Assembly (NCBI GenBank): GCA_002503285.1
Contig: DARI01000004.1
Span: 22,949-86,948, forward strand
Source: Euryarchaeota archaeon UBA557
GTDB lineage: Archaea; Thermoplasmatota; Poseidoniia; Poseidoniales; Thalassarchaeaceae
DNA length: 64,000 nt
Direction: 5' to 3'
The translations under genes and the position numbers were made by a program. This document shows, piece after piece, positions 1-8,453 of the stretch. The notes beneath the pieces were generated by a model that searched no databases, was not told the origin of the DNA, and worked only from the letters and a program-made list of their open reading frames with translations. The number at the start of each line of letters is the position of its first letter. Within the stretch, counting starts at the first letter, position 1.

Positions 1-417
1 TGGAAAACCAGTTACTCTTTGCATGTGATAGGTCATTAAATCTAATGGATTGGTAACCATAATAATTACAGAATCAGGAGCATGTTCTTTAATCCCTCTT
101 CCAACTTGAGATATAATGTCTGCATTCTTACCTATCAGGTCCTCTCTGCTCATGCCAGGTTGCCTAGGAAATCCTGATGTCACAACTACTACATCTGATC
201 CTGCAATATCTGAATAATCCTTTGTCCCAGTAATCTTTCCATCATAATTCAACACTTGCCCACCTTGACTCATATCTAATGCCTTACCTTTTGCAAATCC
301 TTCATAAATATCTAAAAGTACAATATTTCCAATTTTTCTCTCAGCCAAAACAAACGCACACGTTGCTCCAACATTGCCTGCTCCAATAACTGCTACTTTT
401 CTTGATTCTCTCGCCAT
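1..417 (-). CDS. mdh: Malate dehydrogenase, partial (N-terminal part)
   Basis: NAD(P)-dependent oxidation of malate to oxaloacetate in the cytoplasm. Reading the minus strand from the ATG at 417, the protein opens with a Rossmann dinucleotide site (GAGNVG near residues 12-17). Further on it has the active-site loop RQPGMSREDL typical of the LDH-like malate dehydrogenases, followed by the conserved VTNPLDLMTY segment. A glutamine precedes the PGMSR motif, where many family members have K; both lactate and malate enzymes vary here, so malate is the likely but not certain substrate. The C-terminal half, with the catalytic His, lies beyond position 1. It is divergent from the next gene, with about 110 bp between the two starts. 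Confidence 0.85.
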   Translation of the reverse strand, partial: MARESRKVAVIGAGNVGATCAFVLAERKIGNIVLLDIYEGFAKGKALDMSQGGQVLNYDGKITGTKDYSDIAGSDVVVVTSGFPRQPGMSREDLIGKNADIISQVGRGIKEHAPDSVIIMVTNPLDLMTYHMQRVTGFP

Positions 418-500
418 GGTATTCTCTAGTAGATACGATTGAGTCATAGGACTTAGCCTTTAGGAATTTTGATGTAGGAATTTCGGACGGGGAAATATTC

Positions 501-508
501 ATTTATAG
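501..508 (+). promoter_or_regulatory. Candidate TATA box for the CPBP protease gene
   Basis: ATTTATAG is centred about 23 bp before the ATG at 527, which would put transcription start at or next to the start codon (leaderless). No Shine-Dalgarno sequence is visible before this ATG. A second AT-rich stretch at 511-519 is too close to the ATG to serve. Confidence 0.3.
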
Positions 509-526
509 TCATTATATAATATCGGC

Positions 527-1213
527 ATGGAATCCAGAAAGTCGGCCTTAATGGGGATATTACTAGTGGGTTTTATTCCCTCCATATCTGTAATATTCGG
601 TATTAAAATATTGGAAGATGAACTATCTTCACAAGTTTTTTTTATTGTATGTAAAATTATGATATTTGTTATTCCGACTATTTGGTACATAAAAATTGAT
701 AATAATCCTATTTCTTTTATTTTTCCTTCTAATGAAGGGATAAAATTTGGAATTATAACAGGTATTGTAATGTCCTTGATTATATCTGTAACTTGGATAA
801 TTTTTGACAATAGTATCGATCTAATCTATATGGTAGATACTTTGGACGCTAAAGGATTATCGAATCCTAAAATTTATTTTGCTGGCATGATTTATTGGAT
901 TTTCATAAATAGTTTATTAGAAGAATATGTATTTAGATGGTTTATAACTACAAAATCTAGTATTCTATTTAATAATGATAATGCTGGGATAATATTCTCG
1001 GCATCATTATTCACCTTACACCATACTCTAGCTTTGCATTATTTTGGATTCCTTTGGTGGCAGACATTTCTGGCGTCAATTGGATTATTATCAGCAGCTG
1101 CAATATGGTCAATGCTATATCTGAAATATCGTTCGATTTGGGTTTGCTGGATTTCCCATGCCTTGTGTGATATCGTAGTATTTTATATTGGATATAATAT
1201 AATATTTCAATAG
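527..1213 (+). CDS. CPBP (CAAX/Abi) family intramembrane metalloprotease
   Basis: Predicted membrane-embedded glutamic-type protease of the Rce1/CPBP superfamily; the substrate is unknown. The 228-residue protein has about seven hydrophobic segments and all three family motifs. These are EExxxR (E132, E133, R137 in EEYVFR), the second motif with paired histidines (FTLHH, H165-H166), and a C-terminal HALCD with H211 and D214. Length is normal for a single-domain member. It stands alone, divergent from mdh and followed by about 100 bp before the transhydrogenase operon, so context does not suggest a partner. Members in other organisms act in prenyl-protein processing, bacteriocin self-immunity or protein quality control; the sequence here does not tell these apart. 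Confidence 0.85.
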   Translation: MESRKSALMGILLVGFIPSISVIFGIKILEDELSSQVFFIVCKIMIFVIPTIWYIKIDNNPISFIFPSNEGIKFGIITGIVMSLIISVTWIIFDNSIDLIYMVDTLDAKGLSNPKIYFAGMIYWIFINSLLEEYVFRWFITTKSSILFNNDNAGIIFSASLFTLHHTLALHYFGFLWWQTFLASIGLLSAAAIWSMLYLKYRSIWVCWISHALCDIVVFYIGYNIIFQ

Positions 1214-1318
1214 TGCTATCTAAGATTGTACTCTAAATGCCGGCGGTTTCAATAAGTATTTACTTTTGGGTAATCATATAATTCGTCAGCGACTTGTTGA
1301 TTAATTGGAGAGATAATA

Positions 1319-2482
1319 ATGAGACTAGGAATTTTAAAGGAACCAGAAGGTGAAAATAGAGTTGCAATTGTACCTAATTCTGTAAAAAAGCTTAAAAAAA
1401 ATGGTTTTAAAGTATATGTTGAATCAGGGGCTGGGATTTTATCTAATTATTCTGATGAACTATATTCTAATCAAGGGGCGATTGTCAGTAAAAGAGAAGA
1501 TGTATTATCATGTGAATTATTAATTACAATAAGATTATTGAAAAAAATTGAACTACGCAAAGGAATGATGCTAGCTTGCGTAGCAGATCCATTTAGACAG
1601 CCCGAAATGATTCAAGTGTGTATGGATTTGGGTGTTACTTTATTTTCTATGGATATGATACCACGCCGACTATCAAGAGCTCAATCAATGGACGTTAATT
1701 CTAGTCAAGATAACCTAGCAGGATACAAAGCAGTCCTTTTGGGGGCTTCTTATGTTCCAAAGGGAATTCCTATGATGACTACATCTGCAGGTACTATTAG
1801 ACCTGCTAAAGTAGTTATTATGGGGAGTGGAGTAGCAGGATTACAAGCCATTGCGACTGCAAAACGATTGGGTGCGATTGTTTATGCATCAGACGTTAGA
1901 AAATCCGCTGCTGAACAAATAGAATCTGTGGGTGGAAGATTTATCGAAGTAGATGGAATGGATGATTTTGAAGATGAATCTGGGTATGCCAAACCCCTTA
2001 CTCCAGAATTTATTCAAAAAGTTAATTCAACTGTTTGCCAAGTAGCAGCAGATGCAGATATCATAGTTACGACTGCTAGAATTTTTGGTAGACCTGCCCC
2101 AATAACAGTACCTAAATCTGCTATTTCTACATTTAAGTCAGGGGCGGTGGTTGTCGACATGAATGCAGATGTTGGCGGAAATTGTGAACTAACAATCCCA
2201 GGTAAAATAATTACATCAGACAATGGAGTAATAATTGTTGGAACTTCAAATTTACCTGGTACAGTTGCAAATTCTGCAAGTATGTTGTACTCCAATAATC
2301 TTACAAACTTTATAATTTCAATATTTGAAAATGGTAAGATACAACTCTCTGAAGATGATGATATTTTAGTAGGTGCACCAGAAGGATCTGACTTTTATAT
2401 ATCAGGAATGGGTGGAGTATTAATATGTAATAATGGTCAAATTCATCCAAAACAATCTAAATTAGGGGGTTTAATTAAATGA
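1319..2482 (+). CDS. pntAA: NAD(P) transhydrogenase subunit alpha, part 1 (domain I)
   Basis: NAD(H)-binding, membrane-peripheral subunit of the proton-translocating transhydrogenase, which couples hydride transfer from NADH to NADP+ with proton flow and so supplies NADPH. The 387 residues match domain I of the split-alpha form. They include the RAQSMD nucleotide-contact loop (residues 120-125), the GSGVAG dinucleotide motif (169-174) and the following ASDVR strand. The related alanine dehydrogenase fold is shorter and would not be followed by PntAB and PntB. The start is supported by GGAG at 1307-1310, eight bases upstream of the ATG. The stop overlaps the next start by 4 nt, indicating translational coupling. 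First gene of a three-gene operon. Confidence 0.95.
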   Translation: MRLGILKEPEGENRVAIVPNSVKKLKKNGFKVYVESGAGILSNYSDELYSNQGAIVSKREDVLSCELLITIRLLKKIELRKGMMLACVADPFRQPEMIQVCMDLGVTLFSMDMIPRRLSRAQSMDVNSSQDNLAGYKAVLLGASYVPKGIPMMTTSAGTIRPAKVVIMGSGVAGLQAIATAKRLGAIVYASDVRKSAAEQIESVGGRFIEVDGMDDFEDESGYAKPLTPEFIQKVNSTVCQVAADADIIVTTARIFGRPAPITVPKSAISTFKSGAVVVDMNADVGGNCELTIPGKIITSDNGVIIVGTSNLPGTVANSASMLYSNNLTNFIISIFENGKIQLSEDDDILVGAPEGSDFYISGMGGVLICNNGQIHPKQSKLGGLIK

Positions 2483-2793
2483 TTACAGAAGTCGAAATAA
2501 TAGGTTCAATAACTTTATTTGTATTAGCAATATTTCTTGGTTTTGAATTGATTACAAAGGTTCCTTCGATGTTACATACTCCTTTAATGAGTGGTGCAAA
2601 TGCAATATCTGGAATTAGCGTTGTCGGGGCTTTAATTGGCGCAAATGTTGTTTTTAATGGGGGAGATACACAATTATCTGGTATCTTAGCATTTGTTGCA
2701 ATAGTTCTAGCGATGATTAATGTTATTGGTGGTTTTGTAGTTACTAATAGGATGTTAGTAATGATAGCTGGCAAAAAGAGAAGGGAGGATTAG
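2479..2793 (+). CDS. pntAB: NAD(P) transhydrogenase subunit alpha, part 2 (membrane)
   Basis: Small membrane subunit that forms part of the proton channel (domain II) with PntB. The 104-residue protein has three hydrophobic segments (about 9-24, 45-60, 66-88). It carries the family signature MLHTPLMSGANAISG at 31-45, just before the second segment, and ends in a short basic tail. The ATG overlaps the pntAA stop in an ATGA arrangement, and the stop is 2 nt before the pntB start. The three-subunit layout (AA, AB, B) is the one seen in Rhodospirillum and many marine microbes, rather than the fused E. coli alpha subunit. Confidence 0.95.
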   Translation: MITEVEIIGSITLFVLAIFLGFELITKVPSMLHTPLMSGANAISGISVVGALIGANVVFNGGDTQLSGILAFVAIVLAMINVIGGFVVTNRMLVMIAGKKRRED

Positions 2794-2795
2794 TT

Positions 2796-4220
2796 ATGAT
2801 TGGTGATTGGGTTTCAATAGGTTATCTCATTTCTGCTACTCTTTTTATATTTGGATTAAAGAATTTGGGCCATCCAAAAACTGCACCAAGGGGAAATAGA
2901 TTAGGTGCAATGGGAATGACAGTAGCAATTTTCACCACTATAATAGAAATGAATTTACTTGATGAGGGAATTATTGGATGGGAATTAATAATTTCTGGTT
3001 TAGTAATAGGTTCCGTTATAGGTTACATAATGGCTATCAGAGTAGAGATGACTGGAATGCCAGAATTAGTTGCTTTATTCAATGGATTCGGTGGTGCTGC
3101 ATCTGCATTAGTGGCATTATCAGAAAGTTGGAGATACATATATGAAAATGATATAGTTCCTAGTGGATTGGAATTAGCAGTTATTTATGTCGCAGCTGGA
3201 TTATCTGCTCTTGTTGGATGGATGACTCTTACTGGTTCGTTACTAGCAATGTTCAAGCTAAAGGGCGGAGTCAATATTTTTGGTAAATGGTATCAAACTC
3301 CAACTTGGGGGCCTTCTTGGTTAAATTTTGTAAAAGTATCATTGTTCCTTTCTTCATTAATCCTGATATGTATGTCAATTAATAATCCTACGGATGAAAA
3401 TTTATTATGGGCAATTATAATAATTTCTTGCGTCCTTGGCATATTGATTGTTCTACCGATTGGTGGTGCAGATATGCCAGTTGTCGTATCATTATTAAAT
3501 TCACTATCAGGAATAGCAGCAGCATTTACAGGATTTATTATATCTAACAGTGTATTAATTGTAGCAGGTTCCTTAGTGGGGGCATCAGGATTAATTTTGA
3601 CATTTATTATGTGTAAAGCAATGAATAGGACATTACCAGATGTTCTCTTCAAATCATTCGGAGGATCTGAAAAGGCCACTCTTACCAGGACCAAAGTCGG
3701 TTCAGATGCCGAAGAAGTAGTTATGATGGTTGATGGTGCCCAAAAAGTAATAATTGTTCCAGGATATGGGATGGCAGTAAGTCAATGTCAACATCAAGTA
3801 AAGGAATTCGCTGATTTATTAAAAAGTAAATTTGATACTGAAGTAAAATATGCCATTCATCCAGTTGCCGGAAGAATGCCAGGCCACATGAATGTATTAC
3901 TTGCAGAGGCTAATGTCCCATATGAACAATTAATTGAGATGGAAGAAATTAATCATGAATTTTCTGAGTGCGATATGGCAGTAATTATTGGTGCAAACGA
4001 TACATGTAATCCAGCAGCACGTAGCGGAGTAGGGCCATTAGCAGGGATGCCAATAATTGATGCAGATAAGGCGCGTTCTGTTGTCATAATAAAGAGAAGC
4101 CTTTCAGTTGGATATGCTGGTGTTGATAATGATCTATTTTATGAAGACAAGACGATGATGCTTTTCGGAGATGGTAAAGCAATGATGAATAATCTTAATT
4201 CTGCACTTAAGGATTTATGA
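2796..4220 (+). CDS. pntB: NAD(P) transhydrogenase subunit beta
   Basis: Beta subunit of proton-translocating transhydrogenase. The N-terminal two thirds form the membrane channel, with several helices including a GADMPVVVSLLNS segment and conserved polar helix residues. The C-terminal domain III binds NADP(H). Domain III is recognised by VPGYGMAVSQCQH (the fingerprint for NADP), HPVAGRMPGHMNVLLAEA, and the GANDTCNPAAR loop. The 474-residue length is normal. It is the last gene of pntAA-AB-B, and the complex is complete. In heterotrophic, light-exposed or respiring marine archaea such a complex would make NADPH at the expense of the proton gradient; that role is inferred from family knowledge. 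Confidence 0.95.
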   Translation: MIGDWVSIGYLISATLFIFGLKNLGHPKTAPRGNRLGAMGMTVAIFTTIIEMNLLDEGIIGWELIISGLVIGSVIGYIMAIRVEMTGMPELVALFNGFGGAASALVALSESWRYIYENDIVPSGLELAVIYVAAGLSALVGWMTLTGSLLAMFKLKGGVNIFGKWYQTPTWGPSWLNFVKVSLFLSSLILICMSINNPTDENLLWAIIIISCVLGILIVLPIGGADMPVVVSLLNSLSGIAAAFTGFIISNSVLIVAGSLVGASGLILTFIMCKAMNRTLPDVLFKSFGGSEKATLTRTKVGSDAEEVVMMVDGAQKVIIVPGYGMAVSQCQHQVKEFADLLKSKFDTEVKYAIHPVAGRMPGHMNVLLAEANVPYEQLIEMEEINHEFSECDMAVIIGANDTCNPAARSGVGPLAGMPIIDADKARSVVIIKRSLSVGYAGVDNDLFYEDKTMMLFGDGKAMMNNLNSALKDL

Positions 4221-4297
4221 TATAATGATTAATTATGAGGTCCTCTTCTAGTAATAGTTATGTGGCATTGGCTCCCGAAAATGAAATAGGTGGTGCG

Positions 4298-5350
4298 ATG
4301 AAGCAGACTATGAAAAGATCTAGTATTGTAATTTTAGTTATTGGATTACTAATTATGCCAGTATTTGGTATGAGTGGAGGACCATCTGCTCTAAATTCAG
4401 ATGAAGAACTAACGGTGAAATATGGATGTTCATGCCATAACAATGGAGCCACCTCTGCTCGAGTAGTCGTAATGATTACAGGCGTTCCAATTATGTATGA
4501 TACAAACTCGACATATGACCTTACTATAACTGTTGCCGATTCTTTGACACTATCTGGGGGTAATGGTAATGTCAAAGCTGGCTTTTTACTATCATCCGAT
4601 GCAGTGGGGGCATTTTCTTGGGAAGATAGTGAAGATATTCGACAAGCAGAAGATCGAATAGATGATGTATCTCATTCAGATACTGACTCCGACGGGATTT
4701 GGAAAATTAAGTGGACGGCACCTTCAGAAGATGTTGGTCAAGTAAATTTTTGGTTAGCAGGAAATTCAGTCGATGGGGCCGGAATTCCAGATGAGAATGA
4801 TTATTGGAATTTACTCTCTTTCTCAATAAATGCACCGGGTACTATCTCTACTGATGAATCAAACTCTACACTCCAAACAAGAACTATTTCAGTTGGCGAT
4901 TATGATTCACTTTTCGTTTTAGAGATAACCGATGAACAAATTGAACAAGAGAAACAAGATGCACTTTCCCAAAAAATGTTCACACAAGGTAACATGTTCT
5001 TCTGGACAAGTTTAGTTGCATTGATAGTTGGCGGAGTATTCCAAAGGGAAATACTAGAACGAAGATATGGGGAGGGACCTGAATATTTGGCTAAAGAATT
5101 AGCCTATCCTGAAGCATTAAGGAGGATTTCATATACTTTTGTTTCATTCTATCTTGGATTTAGGTGGTTAGTAAATGATGCAACTTTGGAATTCCCTCCG
5201 CAAGCATTGGTTGGTGAAGATGCCGGAGTTACTGATTTAACTTCCTTTATTATTGGTTCAATGTTCTTCATTAGCGCATGGTCGGCGTATGGCGTTTACC
5301 GTACAATAAGATCAGCTTCGACGGAACCTAAGGTAAAGGATATTTTGTGA
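4298..5350 (+). CDS. Exported membrane-anchored protein with CxCH motif and Reeler/choice-of-anchor-V-like domain
   Basis: Function unknown. From the ATG at 4298 the protein begins with a clear signal peptide (residues 8-24) after two lysine-rich turns, followed by KYGCSCHNNG (C44, C46, H47). A beta-rich extracytoplasmic domain runs to about 180, ending in a WTAPSEDVGQVNFW pattern like bacterial choice-of-anchor-V/Reeler-type domains, whose N-termini carry a CxxCH-like site. Three hydrophobic segments follow in the C-terminal third (about 236-247, 275-290, 315-335). An upstream in-frame ATG at 4235 would add 21 non-signal residues and has no Shine-Dalgarno; GGTGG directly before 4298 supports the later start. 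The stop is 1 nt before the tatC start, so the two are probably co-transcribed. Whether CxCH binds haem is open. Confidence 0.6.
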   Translation: MKQTMKRSSIVILVIGLLIMPVFGMSGGPSALNSDEELTVKYGCSCHNNGATSARVVVMITGVPIMYDTNSTYDLTITVADSLTLSGGNGNVKAGFLLSSDAVGAFSWEDSEDIRQAEDRIDDVSHSDTDSDGIWKIKWTAPSEDVGQVNFWLAGNSVDGAGIPDENDYWNLLSFSINAPGTISTDESNSTLQTRTISVGDYDSLFVLEITDEQIEQEKQDALSQKMFTQGNMFFWTSLVALIVGGVFQREILERRYGEGPEYLAKELAYPEALRRISYTFVSFYLGFRWLVNDATLEFPPQALVGEDAGVTDLTSFIIGSMFFISAWSAYGVYRTIRSASTEPKVKDIL

Positions 5351-5351
5351 T

Positions 5352-6452
5352 ATGGTTGTTTTAGTATCCAAAGATAATAAAAAGTCTGTTAATCAACACT
5401 TACATGACTTAGTTTATTTATTGAGGATCAATCTCACACTATTTATTATTTTTTCTTTTTTGTGGGCATTTTTTATTGAGGATATATTTTCACATTGGAT
5501 AAATTCTTTAAATATTTTAAATATAAATTCAAAACTTACTATCTATGGCCCATATGAATGGATTGAAATACAATGGTCAATGATATTTGTATTAGCATTA
5601 ATTTCTATTATGCCCTTTCTATCATATTCAATCTTTAAATTTTTCAAAAATGGGCTTCTTCCAAGTGAAAAATCTTGGCTGTCTATATTATTATTCATAA
5701 ATCTTGTAATGGTTCCTGTATTATTATTGTCAATATGGTTTATCATTTTACCTAATGTTATTGGTGAATTATCAGCACATTCCTCAATTTATGGAATCGA
5801 TAATCGTTATGATGTAACTACTATTTTTAGGTTTACGATGGGAATATCCTTGATTTTTATAATATTTTCATTCAGCACAATATCAATAAGCTTGGCACGA
5901 TTATTAGGCTTATTTGAAAGCAACAGTAATTTCTTAAATGAAAAGATTATTTTATTTTCTGCTAGTTTAATAATTTTATCTCTACCAGATGAATTTGAAG
6001 GTTTAAAAATAATAATCGCAATTTTAATTATCTCAATTGCTAACTTATTTTCTCTTACTATTCCTAATTATCCATTAGGTAGAAGGTCATATACTGTAAA
6101 GGAACGTATATCTAGTAAAGGTAATTCTGAAAAGTACTCAATTATAGATTGTAATTGTGAGGGGGCATGTCCCAAATTTCCAACCAACTTCCAACCATCG
6201 GGAGTCGCAATACCAAAATGCAGCGCTATTTGCTTAAATGGAGAGGAACAAGATAAATTAATTGAAATGGTAATTGGACATAATATATCTCAAATAATAA
6301 TTACTGGATGTGACGGACTTCCTCTTCCTAATAACTTTAAAAATATCTTAGAAATTAATAATTGTAAGATATTAGGTCTAGAATGGATGGATTCAGAATT
6401 TTCTGACGATGAAATGTGGAAATTAAATACTTTATGCGATTCTATATCTTGA
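5352..6452 (+). CDS. tatC: TatC-like translocase with C-terminal cysteine-rich HdrA-N-like domain
   Basis: Likely core component of the twin-arginine translocase, which exports folded, often cofactor-bearing proteins. Residues 1-240 have six hydrophobic segments and TatC landmarks. These are the N-terminal HLHDLVYLLR (compare HLEELRxRL), a polar GPYEWIEIQWSM stretch before helix 2, the MPFLSY proline region and GLLPSEKSW (compare GLxxxER). The remaining 125 residues are unusual: C267-N-C269, C273, C290, C294, C320 and C338 in a soluble domain. Its spacing (CxC..., KCSAIC, GEEQDKLIEMV, IIITGCDG) resembles the N-terminal domain of heterodisulfide reductase subunit A. That fusion is not a standard TatC architecture. 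No TatA is visible nearby. Confidence 0.7.
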   Translation: MVVLVSKDNKKSVNQHLHDLVYLLRINLTLFIIFSFLWAFFIEDIFSHWINSLNILNINSKLTIYGPYEWIEIQWSMIFVLALISIMPFLSYSIFKFFKNGLLPSEKSWLSILLFINLVMVPVLLLSIWFIILPNVIGELSAHSSIYGIDNRYDVTTIFRFTMGISLIFIIFSFSTISISLARLLGLFESNSNFLNEKIILFSASLIILSLPDEFEGLKIIIAILIISIANLFSLTIPNYPLGRRSYTVKERISSKGNSEKYSIIDCNCEGACPKFPTNFQPSGVAIPKCSAICLNGEEQDKLIEMVIGHNISQIIITGCDGLPLPNNFKNILEINNCKILGLEWMDSEFSDDEMWKLNTLCDSIS

Positions 6453-6500
6453 CAAACATCATTACAATTAATTAAAATCTTACATCATGTAGGCCAACAT

Positions 6501-8453
6501 ATGAACAGAGTCAGAGTGGTGCTGGCTATTTTGCTTATATTTGGTGGAATGTTTGCTCAATTAAATTCTGAATATATTCAAAATAGATTGGAATCAAATG
6601 TTACTAATGACGAAAATAGTTTGATTCCAATCCAAGAAGAAGAAGAATGGCTAGTTTTGAAAATAGAATTCATTGATAGTTTTTTTGACAATAGTTTACT
6701 TTCTGATTTTTTTGAAGGTGAATTTTCTGCAACATCTTACATAAAATCTATTAGTCCAAAGTCAAATCTAAATGTAACTATTATCGATGAAGTATGGCAT
6801 ACTGATCAATCTGAATCATTTTGGGGCCAAGATTCTGATAATGGAAGGGATGTAACAGATAATAATGGCGTCCAAAATCTAGTAAAAGAAGCTGTTAACG
6901 GACTATTGACCAATATTGATTTATCAAAATGGGACTTTAATAATGACGGGATAGTGGACCGTCTACTGGTCATCCACTCTGGTAATGCTCAGGAGTCTAG
7001 TGGAATAACTTCATCAATTTGGAGTCATTTTTCAGGAATTGATGCACCAATAGGGATATCCAAATGGTCAATAGAGCATTATACAATTGTTTCTCTTTCA
7101 TCAGGATTAGGAACGATAATGCATGAAATGTTACATCAAATGGGTGCAGTAGATCTGTATGATGTCCATAGTAATTCACCTTCTTCTAATTGGAATGGAT
7201 TGGGTATTTGGGATATAATGGCTGGAGGTAACTGGAATGGCGACGGGAAGATACCCTCTCTCCCAAGTGCTTCAACTCTGGAATTAATTGGAGCAGGAAA
7301 TTCGATTAATATAGTTCCTAATGAAGGATCTTCAATACTTTTAACTCCTATTTCCGAAGGTGGACACACCATTAAAATTCTAATTTCACCAAGTGAATCT
7401 ATAAGATTGTCTGTAAGATCTAATGGTTTTGACAGCTCACTACCTAGTTCAGGTTTATTGGTTGAGCACCAAGATTTAGATAATGGTAATTTGGATTATA
7501 ACCTAGTTAATACTGATCCAAAGGTAGCGTGGCTGAAGATTATAGAAGCAGATGGCAATGATGCATTACAAAGGGGAAGAAATATGGGTGAGGCAGGTGA
7601 TTTATTTTCAGATGGAGAATCATTCGGTAACAAAGGAATTTATATTAGGGACAATCATGGTCGTTTGGTAACTTGGACAGCAACAGTAAGTAATACTAAT
7701 TATGATGAAAATGGCAATGTCGTCAATATGACCATTAATTTTGAAAATTATAAAGATAATTCTATCGACATATTAACGCCTAGAAGTCCAATTCAATTAT
7801 TATCAAATGAGATAGCTTACATCGATATAATGTCCAATAAATCATGCGATTTAAATTTGAATCTCACATACAATGGGATCAAAAATTTCGATAATTATGA
7901 AATTATTCCTGGCTTCAATAAGGTTCCTTTACTAAATCATTCTTATTTAGGCCGAAGTAATGGGCAATTAAAAGGATATATTGGTTGCAATAATTCACCA
8001 TATATTGATATTGAAATAAATTGGATAAAAATTGGCCATAAATTAATATTAGAAGAATTAGAAATAGTAATCCCTTGGGATGAAGATTCTAGCGTAGCAA
8101 TATATCCTGAATATATTGGAAACGAATCTAGATTTTATTCTATTTCGGTCTCCGGTGCAATTAGTAGGATATCAGAACCTATTACTCAAGGTCCATTATA
8201 TCCTGGCGAACCAATAATTCTTGAAGTATCTCCTGACGGATTATTGGAAAGTGGAATGGTCGCCAAAGGAGAATTGATATTTATAGATGGCAATTCACTT
8301 GAACAAAGACTGCCCATTATACTCCAAGCAGAATCTCCATTTATTGGTGAAGGATGGTTGCCTTGGATATCTCAACCAGGTAACGGAGTATTTTTAATTT
8401 CTATTTTACTTGCATTATCTCTACTTACAAATAAAAGCAAAAAAACAAAATAA
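6501..8453 (+). CDS. Secreted, membrane-anchored M6-family (immune-inhibitor-A-like) metalloprotease
   Basis: Predicted extracellular zinc protease. The 650-residue protein has an N-terminal signal segment (about 4-20), a region leading to the catalytic HEMLHQMGAVD (H208, E209, H212, with D218 in the gluzincin/M6 spacing), and the Met-turn-like WDIMAGG at 237-243. The WDIMAGG form is typical of peptidase family M6. Beta-rich domains follow to about 620, then a C-terminal hydrophobic helix and a lysine tail (SKKTK) that would anchor it outside the cell. The organism is probably a protein-degrading heterotroph and this enzyme would feed extracellular peptides to it; that role is inferred. It sits alone, convergent with endA, with its stop directly abutting the endA stop. 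Confidence 0.85.
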   Translation: MNRVRVVLAILLIFGGMFAQLNSEYIQNRLESNVTNDENSLIPIQEEEEWLVLKIEFIDSFFDNSLLSDFFEGEFSATSYIKSISPKSNLNVTIIDEVWHTDQSESFWGQDSDNGRDVTDNNGVQNLVKEAVNGLLTNIDLSKWDFNNDGIVDRLLVIHSGNAQESSGITSSIWSHFSGIDAPIGISKWSIEHYTIVSLSSGLGTIMHEMLHQMGAVDLYDVHSNSPSSNWNGLGIWDIMAGGNWNGDGKIPSLPSASTLELIGAGNSINIVPNEGSSILLTPISEGGHTIKILISPSESIRLSVRSNGFDSSLPSSGLLVEHQDLDNGNLDYNLVNTDPKVAWLKIIEADGNDALQRGRNMGEAGDLFSDGESFGNKGIYIRDNHGRLVTWTATVSNTNYDENGNVVNMTINFENYKDNSIDILTPRSPIQLLSNEIAYIDIMSNKSCDLNLNLTYNGIKNFDNYEIIPGFNKVPLLNHSYLGRSNGQLKGYIGCNNSPYIDIEINWIKIGHKLILEELEIVIPWDEDSSVAIYPEYIGNESRFYSISVSGAISRISEPITQGPLYPGEPIILEVSPDGLLESGMVAKGELIFIDGNSLEQRLPIILQAESPFIGEGWLPWISQPGNGVFLISILLALSLLTNKSKKTK

